Origin: Megalobrama amblycephala
Lineage: Eukaryota; Chordata; Actinopteri; Cypriniformes; Xenocyprididae
Assembly: GCF_018812025.1 (NCBI RefSeq)
Contig: NC_063045.1
Span: 17,781,046-17,845,045 of the forward strand
DNA: 64,000 nucleotides
Direction: 5' to 3'
A model generated the notes under the pieces. The model was given only the letters and a program-made list of their open reading frames with translations, had not been told where the DNA came from and did no database searches. Every line of letters begins with the position of its first letter. Position 1 is the stretch's first letter. Both the position numbers and the translations under genes were made by a program. Positions 51,419 to 61,657 of the stretch are shown here, in pieces.

Positions 51419-51720
51419 AGTCAAACCAAAAATGATTCAGACATTTTTTATATTTTTGATTTTTGATGAGGATAGCAAAATAAAGTAAACTGTGACATAT
51501 TATACCCGAAAATTCTTCATACAGTGGACTACCAGTCAAATTGTTAAAAATTTGGAACCAAAAATTATTCAGACACTTTGACCTGACCATGTTTTGCTTA
51601 AGTGTTATCTGACATTTTTTCTGACACAGTTTAATTCTGAGATCTTGTCATATTTTATTACATTTTTTTAAACCATAGGGAATAAACTGTATTAATGAAT
51701 GAAACATTCTATATATATAT

Positions 51721-51745
51721 GATGCGGACATCTAAATGTCTTTGA

Positions 51746-51794
<49 letters not shown>

Positions 51795-51820
51795 GTCAAA
51801 GACATTTAGATGTCCGCATC
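51721..51820. repeat. foldback with (AT)n centre and perfect 26-bp arms
   Basis: The left arm 51721-51746 (GATGCGGACATCTAAATG...) and right arm 51795-51820 are exact inverses. They are separated by an (AT)n loop of about 48 bp. Confidence 0.92.
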
Positions 51821-52082
51821 AATAGAAATTTACAAAAGTGATTTTATATACATAGAAAGCACATTAAATGCAGGTAAAACATCTACTTTTAAGGTTTGAA
51901 ATGGGTTTTCTGAGAATAAAATGTCAAAATGTGGGTGAAATAATGTTCCATTGTCATTCAGTATAACATTTTTATTTATGTAAAAATTTAAACAACATAC
52001 TTATTCTGACCTGTACGTATTAAAATATATAAAAGAATAAGTGAGCATTCTAAATTTTATTGCATTTTAAATCTCCTTGTCT

Positions 52083-52572
52083 TAGCCTCAGACGTCACGA
52101 GCCGTTGGCTAAACGTCTGATGCATATGGCACACAAATTTGGAAAGACTTCAGGAGTTTTGAAGTCGCCATCTGATTGGTTGAATTTTACAGGATGTCTG
52201 GGAGACGCACATGGCGTTCTGTAATGGTCTGCCTGGAAACAAAGATGGCGTGATGCCAAACCCCCATTATAACTGTGACAGTGAGCACTTATCAGCATCA
52301 ACTAAATGCTGGATTTTCAAAAGTATGTGAAGAATGTAAAGTTCGTGGCATAGACTTTTTAAAATACATCCAAGAGTTTTACAGTCTGTTATTGTTGGGA
52401 CATCAACGTTACATTTTCATGCCCCTAAACATGACAAGAAACAAAACAAACTCTGGTTTGTGGTTGTATTACATGTTAGTCAGACCGCCTCTGGGCAGTC
52501 CTTGGCCAATGAAAGCCACTATGGAGTCCAGACCTTCTGCAGTCAATCTGAAGGTCTGGCTTTGTGAGACTA
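52083..52572. repeat. dispersed repeat with TAGCCTC / GAGACTA edges
   Basis: The left edge TAGCCTCAGACG and right edge GGCTTTGTGAGACTA are loosely inverse, and the inner AGTCCAGACCTTC/GAAGGTCTGG words pair. No target duplication was found, so the boundaries are tentative. Confidence 0.4.
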
Positions 52573-53045
52573 ATCATCTCCTAACAAGGCCTATTAAGGT
52601 CTGGGTAGATTAGATGGTAAGCAAACAATCAGTTCTCGTAATCTGGATGCAGGAGAAATGGGTATAAAGATCTGAGCAACTTTGACAAGGTCCAAATGGT
52701 TATGGCAAGGTGAGTAGGTCAGATTTTGTGGCACACAAAATTTGGTTACACTTTATTTTAAGGTGACGTATACTTACTAAAATAAGTACTGAGTAATATT
52801 AATTAACTATAAGTACTTACTTTTACGTACTGAGTACGTACTGAGTTATGGTGTGGGTTTGGTTTAGGGTTAGTTACTTGTATTTATGCATACCCAGGTG
52901 AAAAAAAGTACATTTTAATAATGTACTTAAAGTGCTCTATTTTCACGCACTAATTTTGTACTTAATATACTAAAAATTCTTCTTTAGTACTTCTTAAGAT
53001 AATCTTAAGAACATCTAAGTGTGCTCAACTGTGCTATTTCGGGAC

Positions 53046-53212
53046 ACCATGAAATATGAACTTAAATGTGCTTTTAATATCTCTGTATTTAAAAAATATA
53101 TTTAGTTACCACTTGTAGTACACTATGGGTTCAAATGTACTATAAGTAGCATCTAAATACATTTTTTTAAATACAGAGATAGTATATTAAAAGCACATTT
53201 TAGTTCATATTT
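53046..53212. repeat. foldback repeat
   Basis: ATGAAATATGAACTTAAATG at the left faces CATTTTAGTTCATATTTCAT at the right. The inner TCTCTGTATTTAAAAAA pairs with TTTTTTTAAATACAGAGA. The loop is about 20-30 bp. Confidence 0.8.
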
Positions 53213-53289
53213 CATTATGCCTATAATGACTCGTCCCCCATCGAAAGCACCTTCAAAGGGCACGCAAGCCTCAGAACCGGATCTTAACA

Positions 53290-53690
53290 CATGCCTCCTA
53301 CCTAAACATAGTTTCAGACCAGGTACACCTCTTAATGACAATTGTGATCCCTGGTGGAATTGGCCTCTTTCAGCAGGATAATGCACACTGCACACATTGT
53401 TCAGAAATGGTTTGAGGAACATGATGAAGAGTTCAAGGTGTTGCTCTGGCCTCCATATTCCCCAGATCTCAATCCAATTGAGCATTAAGGGATGTGCCGG
53501 ACCAACAAGTTCAATCCACGGATCTGCCTTGCAACCTACAGGACTTGAAGGATCTGCTGCTAACGTCTTGGTGCCAGATACCGCAGCACACCTTCAGGGG
53601 TCTAGTGGAGTCCATGCCTCACTGGGTCAGAGCTTTTTTGGCAGCACACGGTGGACCAACAGCATATTGGGCTGGTGGTCATGATGATGG
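53290..53690 (+). pseudogene. Tc1-like transposase C-terminal relic (different family)
   Basis: Shifting frames spell a Tc1-type transposase second half: YLNIVSDQVHLLMTIVI, then GLFQQDNA with the second catalytic Asp. After a frameshift comes WFEEHDEEFKVLLWPP then YSPDLNPIEH with the final Glu, and after a stop LQDLKDLLLTSWCQIPQ. The first half and terminal repeats are absent. It is a distinct Tc1 lineage from the one at 22626. Confidence 0.88.
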
Positions 53691-53699
53691 CTCATCTGT

Positions 53700-55490
53700 G
53701 TATGTATATGTATGTATACATATTGTATTATTGTATCAGCCCTCTACCAAATGGATTTATGTACAGTATAATTACAATACCAAAATGTTTCCTTCAGGTA
53801 AATGCAATATTTGTGGACTGATATTTTATGATCTAATATTCCTGTTTTTGTCCAATTCCCAATGCTGCCAAAAACAATATCAAGAAAAGGAGCTATTGGG
53901 CATGCATAATATTTCTGACAACACAGAAATGGTTTTGTTTTCCCTCAGATGGAACATAGCAGACTTAAAATCAGTCAGATAAATGTCACAGCACAGAGGA
54001 ACCGCAAGCACGAGTCAGGTAATTTCATGCAGTGCATTTTCACAGCATATCAAAAATTCATGCGCCAAAAGTATATAATGGCAATATGCACCCTGCAGGT
54101 ATCCTGGGATACCAGTGACATTACTGGTGTTTGCAGTGAATATAGTATATCTAGAGTCACATATGTGCTTACATATCCAAGCGAGCTGCAGTATAAATGT
54201 TGTTTATTAATATTAGCGTAACAGTCATTCTAAATTTCCACTCGGTGGTCAATAAAGTGTCAACAAACCTGGTCTCGCTGGGTGAGCCACATTCAAAGGC
54301 GTTTATAAAATGACCAATATATGCAAGCATGGCTGCACCTCGATTGGATTTTTTATTAATATTCCGAAGCTGCTACAAACCATTAGTATCATGAAAATAT
54401 ATGCAGGTCACATTTCTACCCAAAATCCAAATCAGAAAACTTTTTTTTTTTTTTTTTTTTTAATCAGTATGATGGACATGTGAGAAGGTAGGCTACTGCG
54501 TAGTAAAAATGACCCACTTCATCTAGATCTCTTTTCAACCTTTTTTTTTTTCACCTCTGATGCTCCTTGATATAGTGAGCCTTTGGACTTCTTCATTTAG
54601 CACAATTCCTCAACCACCCAATTTTAATTTCTAATGCACTCCCACTGACATTATGCGATGCAAATTGAATTAAATCCTGTCTTCCTATGCATCTCGTTCT
54701 GGCCTTCAGGGCAATTGATTCAGTTCTCTAATTCGAGGAAGTGGGAGGGGTTCTTTGGCTCAGATGAAGCCTCTTGGTGGTACTTTTCATGCTTGCTGTA
54801 TTGACATCCCATAGATGCATATCCTCGGGACCGTGCTGTTGTAATGCATTTAGACAAGATCCATATCCCATCCAATTAACAACATCAGCACCAGCTGAAT
54901 TGCACTCATATGTGTGTAAATGTCTTTATATCACTTATAAATTATCACCAGGGTGAAGGATATCATAAATATGCAGCATTGAGCATCCAAGATTGGAAGC
55001 GCAATACATGGAGAGGTCGTGCACACAAATCTGAATAACTCATGTACGTGTGCTGTGCAAAGAGAAGCTTTTTGTTTTCATCAGAAACGATCAAAACCTT
55101 TATGCCCAGCAGGGGATATATGCGCGACCCTGAGATCAAGAGACTCACACAGATCAATTGATTAGAAAAAAACACCACATTCTTAGAAGTTGAGTGAAAA
55201 AAGCAATCGAAACATTGTTCAAAATGCTTCTGAAAAGCATTACTAATAAGTTTGCGGAGCATGTCTAAGTGAAATATCCAAATGATGGTTTGGATAAAGA
55301 GATAATTTAGCAACAGTAGATCAATGATTTTTTTATGTAGTCAACTGAATTCCCACCAGGTTTCCATACCCTCAGGGTGATAAAAGCAAACGCTTCTTTA
55401 GAAGGGTCGTGCGGAGTTCAGTGATATTTAAGCATGCAAAGTACAGAATAAGTCATTAGCAATGTAAATTAGCCTCTTACAGTACGAAAA
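53700..55490. other. intergenic DNA downstream of rpp21
   Basis: No exon was recognised. Poly-T runs at 54440-54461 and 54540-54551; otherwise unremarkable. Confidence 0.35.
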
Positions 55491-55491
55491 C

Positions 55492-55497
55492 TTTATT
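55492..55497 (-). promoter_or_regulatory. AATAAA polyadenylation signal of rpp21
   Basis: AATAAA on the minus strand, about 180 nt after the rpp21 stop codon. Confidence 0.65.
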
Positions 55498-55675
55498 GCA
55501 ATTCAAAACATCCAATGCAGAAGGAAAACAATATTGCACATTGTCAGGAAAATTAAAACTGCATTTTTAAATCAAAAGCCTGCAAAACTTAGATAAATAA
55601 AAAAACTATAATAAAAGAAAAATGTTCACTTTGTTGAACCAGCTAATGTATGTGTACGTTCTCATAAAGTGTGTG

Positions 55676-58600
55676 TCACGAAGGTTTAGTCAGATTTGTT
55701 TGAGCTGTAGACGAAGTCTTCGCTGTTGTGGATGCTGAATCGCTTGAAATGTCAGATTTATTCCTTTGGGTTGTGGACTTAGATGAAGGACCAGCATCTG
55801 TAGACATAAGAATAAAGATACTGTATACGGTGTGTTTTTGTGACATTAGAAGTAAGGGTGCTCTGATCAGGGTTTTTGGGGCCGATCACTGATTACCAAT
55901 CACTGAAATAGGGCTGCACAATTATGACAAAAATCATAATTGTCGATTATTCCCTTGAAATTGTAATTGCGATTTTAAAATTAAGCACTTTGCTAGAAGG
56001 TTAATTAACTCAAAGGAACACATCCTATATAGGGTAATTCATATATATTTATACAAGATAGACATAAAATTACAACTTATATTTGCACAAAATCATGCAC
56101 ACATGTAGGCTACTTGAACTAAGTAATGTAGTCAGCTCGTGTCGTGAATTTGTTCATCCTGTAATAACACGCCGAAACACACCAACTAGAATTCACAATA
56201 TTTTAATACAATATTGTATACAATTATAATGTTATGTAAATGACAGTCCAAGCAGTTATTAATGTTGTGCGTTGCTGTTTGGCTGCCAGTGGTGTGGTCC
56301 TTTCTGAATGAAGCCAATAATTCTGCCGATCTGACTCCTTTGGGATCAAATAAATTTGTAGTTCTGACGACTGTTGAAACGGCTAACAGCACCACATATC
56401 CCAGACATATTGTAAATTTGTTGTGAACCTTCTGAGAGTGTTTTGCTGGCCTTCCTCTGGTAGTTGTAGCTGCTGTCACCATAGACTTAAACAGAGCGCG
56501 CAGCTGTGACCGGACACAAATATGGCGACGGGCATAGCGGAAGTGACGTCTTTGAAACCCATGGATAGTGTATTTGAACATCAATAATCCGCGGAAAAGA
56601 GCTTATTTTGGCGCTTGTATGTCAAAGGCGGCTTTATTATGCGTGTCTGCGCTTCATGTGAGCACGAAATATGTGGGAATTAATACAATTATGCGCAATC
56701 CCGCGCCGAAATTCAGACCCGGTCACACCAACACTATTAAACCGGAGAGCATGAGACGATGAAAAGAGCGCGTGCGTCTCAACTCGCTGTCAGAGAGGAG
56801 AGCAAGAACGCGCAGCTGGCATCGATGTATCGATACTGCAGAAAGGAGTATTGGTATCCTTTCTGATATTTCAGTATAGATACATATCGAAATATCGATA
56901 TTTTTGACAGCACTAGGCTGTGTGCACGGCTTTTTGAAAATGGCGCTTCCTGTTGTTTCGCTTTTTTGTTTCGTTGTTTCGTGTGCGTTCGACATATCAG
57001 CGCACACCTACGTCACTGGTAGCTCCTTTTACAGTCTATGGGCTGGACCTTTTACACTCTGAAGTAGTCATGATTCGCCTCTCACAACATGACATGCTAA
57101 TAACACAATTCTTAAACACGATATGTTTTCCTTGTAATCGCGCCTTTGAACGATTACGAAATCGTGGCATCCGTAATCGTAATCGCGATTAGAGATTCGA
57201 TTAATTGTGCAGCCCTACACTGAAATAAATAATACTACATTATAAATAGAAGGCTTCAAATAGACCCACTGGGGTTATTTAGCTATTCTTAAAGGGTTTG
57301 TTCACCCAAAAATAAAAATTCTGTCAATTACTCACCCTCATGTCGTTCCAAACCCCTAAGACCTTCGGAACTTAAATTAAGATATTTCTTAGCTTTCTGA
57401 CCTCCGATACAGCGTGGAAGACATAATGGAAGTGAAGAAATTGTTGAAAAAAGTCGTTATTTTTGTTTGTTTTTTGTGTACAAAAAGTATTCTCATCGCT
57501 TCATAACATTAAGGTTGAACCATTGCAGTCACATGGACTATTTTAATGATGTCTTTACTACCTTTCTGGGCCTGGAAAGTGGGAGTAACGTTGCAGCCTA
57601 TTGGAGGCCAGAAAGCTCACGGTTTTCATCAAATATATCTTAATTTGTGTTCCAAAGATGAAAGAAGGTCTTACAGGTTTGGAGTGACATTAGGGTGAGG
57701 TATGTCAAACCTGAGAAAGCAGGGTAAGTCAAGCCCGTTTCTGAAAGAGAGGTAACTTATACTGAGTCAGTTACCATGGTAACTTACTCTGTGAACCTAA
57801 CATGGTCAGGAGCAGGTTTTCTTCAGTAAACCCAGAGTTTCTTTCGGTCTCCTCCCCCTTTTTAAAGTGCAAGTGATGTTTAAATAGTTCATTCATTCGT
57901 TCATGCTGCAAAAATGCTTTTCCTAAAGAGTTTTTTTTTTTTGTCCTCTTTCAAGTACAAATATCTAAAAATTCTTAAATCAAGATGGATTTTCTATATA
58001 AGAAAATGATACAAGATATTTAGTCTTGTTTCCTGGGGTGATCTAAATTAAGTCTATTTTACTTAAGTAAAATGATCAATATCTGTCAGTGTGGTAATAA
58101 AAACAGTCTTAATGCAAACGGAAAACAAGATTATTCGGAGTGTCTATTACTAAGTGCAAATTTACAGTAGCTCTGCCCACCAATGTCACACAAGGTTAAA
58201 AACAATGCACGTGATTTATGGCTTCAGTGGTGTAGGCAGTAGTGTGTTGGGTGAGGAGAACTAACTTGTGACGCGATTGACTGGGTTTGAATCCGCCTTA
58301 TGCCGAGCTCGCTAGTCTCCCTTTTCCCATCACATCAGAAAGGCATTTATTTTCAATAAAAATGAAGAAAATGTTCTAAAAGTGGAAAGTAAAAATTGCC
58401 TAACGAGTGTTTAATATTGATAAAATAATTTGCCCTCTGATATTATTGCATCCTGTTAATTTACAATACTGAGGTACAAATAGTAACCTATGTATCTGCC
58501 AGTATAAAATATAAAATGAAAATGAATATTAGTTCAATAACTTACCGTTCTGCCAGTTTTCACCTTTGATATTATAACAGTGATAAGAATTAACCTTGCA

Positions 58601-60283
58601 TTGACTCAGAAGTATGCGGATGTCATTTTGTCATGTGCTGTTGCCATGGTGAATCGTAATATTGGAGCTCCATTGATGATGGCTTTTCATAGTCGTGGTG
58701 CACGCGCTTAACTCAGAGTCAACCCACTCAGAGTCGATTGAACTAACTCAATTCAGCTGTTCTGAAACTGAAAACTCAGAGTTTCCCATTTCATGGTAAG
58801 TCAACTCAAGAGTTCAAGTTTAACTCAGAGTTGGTTGAACCTCCTTATTGAAACGGGCCCCAGGTAGAACTGCCAGACCGTTAATGTAGTGAAGCAATTT
58901 TAGCTGTGCACAGGAAAAAAATCGCGAGTTCTGCTGAACAGCTCTTCAGAGACCACCGATCAAACTATATAAAAGGTATTATTGGACGATAACGACTGCC
59001 ATAGGATCAATCAGAGCACCCTTAAAGGGATATTTACTCATGCAAACTTTGATTTACTCATGCAAAACGCGTAAGTTGATTTGCGGCAGAAGAGTATCTT
59101 TTGACCTGACACACAACATAATGACGAACGCGAAGGCGCAGAGGATAGAGCAAGACAAATCACCGGTCACGGATTATAAGTCTAAAACGATAATTTTTAA
59201 AGAGAAATTTCAGAGGATCTCGATATAAGAGAAGAGGAGCACAGCCCTATTTGTTGCACAGCCCTATTTGTTTGAACCATGAGAGGCTTCTAAGCTTACA
59301 ATACTCCTTCATCCTGGGTCATACATCGCGTGATTACTCATTCGGCTCAAGTCAGCTTGTGCAATGTTCGTCCGCCGGAAGTTTTAAATATGGATATTTT
59401 TCTTACAAAAATGCATCCCTTTGCTTCAGAAGGCCTTTATTAACCCCCTGGAGCAGTATGGATTTCTTTTATTATGGATGGATGCATTATTTTTGACTTC
59501 AAAATGCGGCCCCCATTCACAACCATTATAAACCCTGGAGGACTAAGGATATTTTTTAAATATATCTCTGACTGTGTTCATCTGAAAGAAGATAGTCATA
59601 TACACCAAGGATGGCTTGAGGGATAATTTTCATTTTTGGATGAACTATCCCTTTAACTTGATAGATTAGCCATGCTAGCTTAGCTTTCACTGCTACAAAC
59701 AGGAATTTGTTTTGTTTGTAGCATTTGTTGTTCTTTTTTTCAGTTAGCTCACTGGTTAGCCAATTATCCGCTTTGAAAGGATACTTGAAAATGTTATTTT
59801 TCACACCAATTTGTTCTTTTTTTGCTAAGCAACAAATAAATTGAGGATGTTTAAAGGTGTAAATTATTTTTTTTAATATTTTTTCCTCAACTTCTAATGT
59901 AGTCACATGTCACAAGCAGCTCAGGTGCTCAAAAAAAAAGTGAAGATGGCAGCATACATGGTGCACACTTCCATCACTCTTGAGTGAGCCAGCCAATAAC
60001 AGAAATGCAAATGGATACCCTTCTCCAGGTATGCTGGACCTTCTTGGAAATCAAACTTTTAGATGAAACTGAAGACAAAAGCGGTTTAAAGACAGTCGAC
60101 GAGCATCTTTACCTTGTAATGTCTGGTTTTCTAGTTGAGCCTCTGGTTGATCCACCCACAGTTTATATTTTGGGTTGTTTGGGAACCGTTTGGTCAGTCC
60201 ACAACTTAAACATCGTACAACTGTCTTACGTTGTCGCCTCGGTCCTCCTTCAATATGAAGATGTAATGTACATTGTTATCTTT

Positions 60284-60345
<62 letters not shown>

Positions 60346-60760
60346 CTGACTTACGTTTTTGGCGTACAGTGGATGTGACACCTGGTACTAGTAAAGTGCA
60401 GCATTTCTTGCAAATGGTTCTCTTCACTGATGGATCTCTGTAAGGAAAAAACATAATACTTTATTGAAGCTCCATCACTGATGTTAATATAAAATTCACA
60501 TTATTAATGAGGAGAAACCACTCACTGTCTGAGCACCAGTCGTTTGGAGATGGTCTTCTGAGTGAAGCAGTAAAATCTTGCTAGTTCAATATTCTCTGGA
60601 TTTTGAGCCAAAACGCAGTGAGCAGCCTGGGATTCATCATGAGAAAACACCATGAGAAAATTTGGAGTTTAAATAAATAGATCTGAAACACGATCTCACT
60701 AACCTGATAGAGGAAGTTCAGGCGTTGATATGCTTCTTTATCTTTTATATTCCCAGCCAT
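55676..60760 (-). CDS. rpp21: ribonuclease P/MRP protein subunit p21, complete, 5 exons
   Basis: RPP21 (yeast Rpr2) is a zinc-ribbon subunit of nuclear RNase P, which matures tRNA 5' ends, and of RNase MRP. Exons on the minus strand: 60760-60704 (MAGNIKDKEAYQRLNFLYQ), 60626-60526 (AAHCVLAQNPENIELARFYC...), 60437-60355 (DPSVKRTICKKCCTLLVPGV), 60247-60113 (TVVRCLSCGLTKRFPNNPKY, then LWVDQPEAQL) and 55797-55676 (Ser/Thr-rich tail ending TNLTKPS and TGA). All junctions are GT-AG and the phases agree. The joined 498 nt give 165 residues, against about 154 in human. CKKC (exon 3) and CLSC (exon 4) are the four zinc ligands. The branch region before exon 4 has a poor pyrimidine tract. Intron 3 is only 107 bp and mostly a GATA array; intron 4 is 4.3 kb, filled with transposons. 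It is head-to-head with the glypican exon, 729 bp apart. Confidence 0.95.
55909..57217. mobile_element. non-autonomous hAT element in rpp21 intron 4
   Basis: Ends TAGGGCTGCACAATTA and TAATTGTGCAGCCCTA with a perfect 8-bp duplication CACTGAAA (55901-55908, 57218-57225). A second unit with CCATAGACTTAAA near 56480 and its near-inverse TTTTACAGTCTATGG near 57030 is nested within. No transposase. Confidence 0.92.
57293..57700. mobile_element. truncated TTAA-family element in rpp21 intron 4
   Basis: TTAA (57289-57292) then AGGGTTTGTTCACCC. The interior (ACATTAAGGTTGAACCA) matches 48311-49591. The right terminus is missing; the next element begins at about 57718. Confidence 0.75.
57718..58865. repeat. 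inverted-end dispersed repeat in rpp21 intron 4
   Basis: GCCCGTTTCTGAAAGAG at the left and TATTGAAACGGGC at the right are near-inverse. Subterminal AACTCAGAG/CTCTG words repeat. It contains a tRNA-like segment. The superfamily is not assigned. Confidence 0.6.
58225..58330 (+). repeat. tRNA-derived SINE-like segment
   Basis: An A-box-like TGGTGTAGGCAGTAG and a B box GGTTTGAATCC (GGTTCGANNCC type) are spaced like a RNA polymerase III internal promoter. The segment lacks a clean cloverleaf, so it is a tRNA-derived relic, not a tRNA gene. Confidence 0.5.
59026..59652. mobile_element. TTAA MITE in rpp21 intron 4
   Basis: TTAA duplications (59022-59025, 59653-59656). The left end AGGGATATTTACTCA is altered; the right end TGGATGAACTATCCCT is typical. 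59420-59560 is the inverse of 63830-63965, so the two are one family. Confidence 0.85.
60284..60346. repeat. (GATA)n microsatellite in rpp21 intron 3
   Basis: 63 bp, about 15.5 uninterrupted GATA tetramers. It starts 8 bp from the exon 3 donor and fills about 59% of the intron. Confidence 0.97.
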
Positions 60761-61140
60761 GTTTCTCTATAGACGTTTGACTGTCACTCCAAAGTGTGAA
60801 CTTGTACTGCATAACACGACAGCATGCTTGTTTATTTCCTTCTGCAACTCAGTTGCGGGTAAAATCACTATATTTGCTTTATATTGCCATCTAGTGGAGA
60901 AGCGGTGTAATGACGTCTGCTTCATGTATTATAATGTGTAAAACGACCATATTGCGCCTCATAGCGACATATTAACGATATAACGCTTATTCCAGACAAG
61001 GGAGTTGGAGTCTGTAGCTGTATGGTTAGAGCCGCATATTTGAAATTATAGCAATTTGCAAGTATGATATATCTTGTGAGACATTTGGATCTAAATTACA
61101 GTTGGACTTTAACACACTTGCAAAGTTTTCGAATGTCCAG

Positions 61141-61182
<42 letters not shown>

Positions 61183-61488
61183 CGTCTGTGCCAAAGGGAG
61201 GGGGTGTTGGGCGCACAAAACTGGCAGTCAGAAGTCTCTTTCTCCACATTGGACACACACACACACACACACTGGGCCCTTCCTCACATGTCTCCAGACC
61301 AGTCTGTCAAATCACGCAGCATGTGAAGCCCCTGCGAACCACCAGCTTGGAAAACGTTCCCTCTGGATACTTCATTAAGCGGCTTTAAATGTTAATCTCT
61401 TCCGGATAATATTTTGACTTCTTTTGGGCTTTTTTCCCCTTTTCTCACACATTGGCTCAGAGGGCTTTCTGTGGACTGAGATGGTGCA
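60761..61488. promoter_or_regulatory. head-to-head promoter interval of rpp21 and the glypican gene
   Basis: 728 bp separate the two start codons. It contains a CTCF-core-like site (60885-60897, minus strand CCACTAGATGGCA), a (TCTA)n array at 61141-61182 and (CA)n at 61255-61271. No TATA box could be assigned to either gene. Shared regulation is inferred only from layout. Confidence 0.45.
61141..61182. repeat. (TCTA)n microsatellite
   Basis: Ten and a half uninterrupted TCTA tetramers, the inverse of the GATA array about 800 bp to the left. Confidence 0.97.
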
Positions 61489-61657
61489 ATGCTCCGCAGG
61501 ACAGCACCGCGTGTATGTTGGTTGTGGATCCTGCTCTCCAGTGTGTTAGTGTGGAGAGTTCACTGCGCCAGTGCACAGAGCTGTCATGAGGTTAAAACCG
61601 CTTTCCAGCTGCGCCAAGTCGGTTCATTAAGATGGGTTCCGGAGACCGCAGCAACAG
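61489..61657 (+). CDS. glypican (GPC3/GPC5 type), first coding exon only
   Basis: Glypicans are GPI-anchored heparan-sulphate proteoglycans at the cell surface that modulate Wnt, Hedgehog, FGF and BMP signalling. The exon starts MLRRTAPRVCWLWILLSSVL, a signal peptide with a hydrophobic core at about residues 11-22 and a likely cleavage near CASA/Q. Then comes SCHEVKTAFQLRQVGSLRWV followed by PET: the first conserved cysteine (C32) and WVPET, as in the GPC3/GPC5 subfamily. The best boundary is AACAG/GTTCGT after 61657, giving 56 codons plus one base. This phase-1 end matches what I recall for exon 1 of GPC3. The donor is not strong. Remaining exons lie beyond 64000. Paralogue undecided. Confidence 0.82.

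Larger units (their letters stand above)
49625..51700. other. intergenic DNA
   Basis: No exon was recognised. It contains the microsatellites listed separately and unremarkable AT-rich sequence. Confidence 0.35.

Noticed and set aside
53494..53982. 162-codon ORF as a host gene
   Set aside because: Its first third is the decayed Tc1 transposase C-terminus; the remainder is AT-rich read-through.
56186..56584. 132-codon minus-strand ORF in rpp21 intron 4
   Set aside because: Lies inside the non-autonomous hAT element and shows no transposase or other domain.
58225..58330. Functional tRNA gene
   Set aside because: A- and B-box-like text is present but acceptor, anticodon and T stems do not fold cleanly; it sits within a repeat.
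60206..60454. Continuous ORF including a long YLSI repeat
   Set aside because: It is rpp21 exon 3 read through intron 3 and its GATA array into exon 4 out of phase. The spliced reading gives the true protein.
61064..61388. ORFs with SIYL and HTHT repeats upstream of the glypican exon
   Set aside because: Translation of TCTA and CA microsatellites in the promoter interval.
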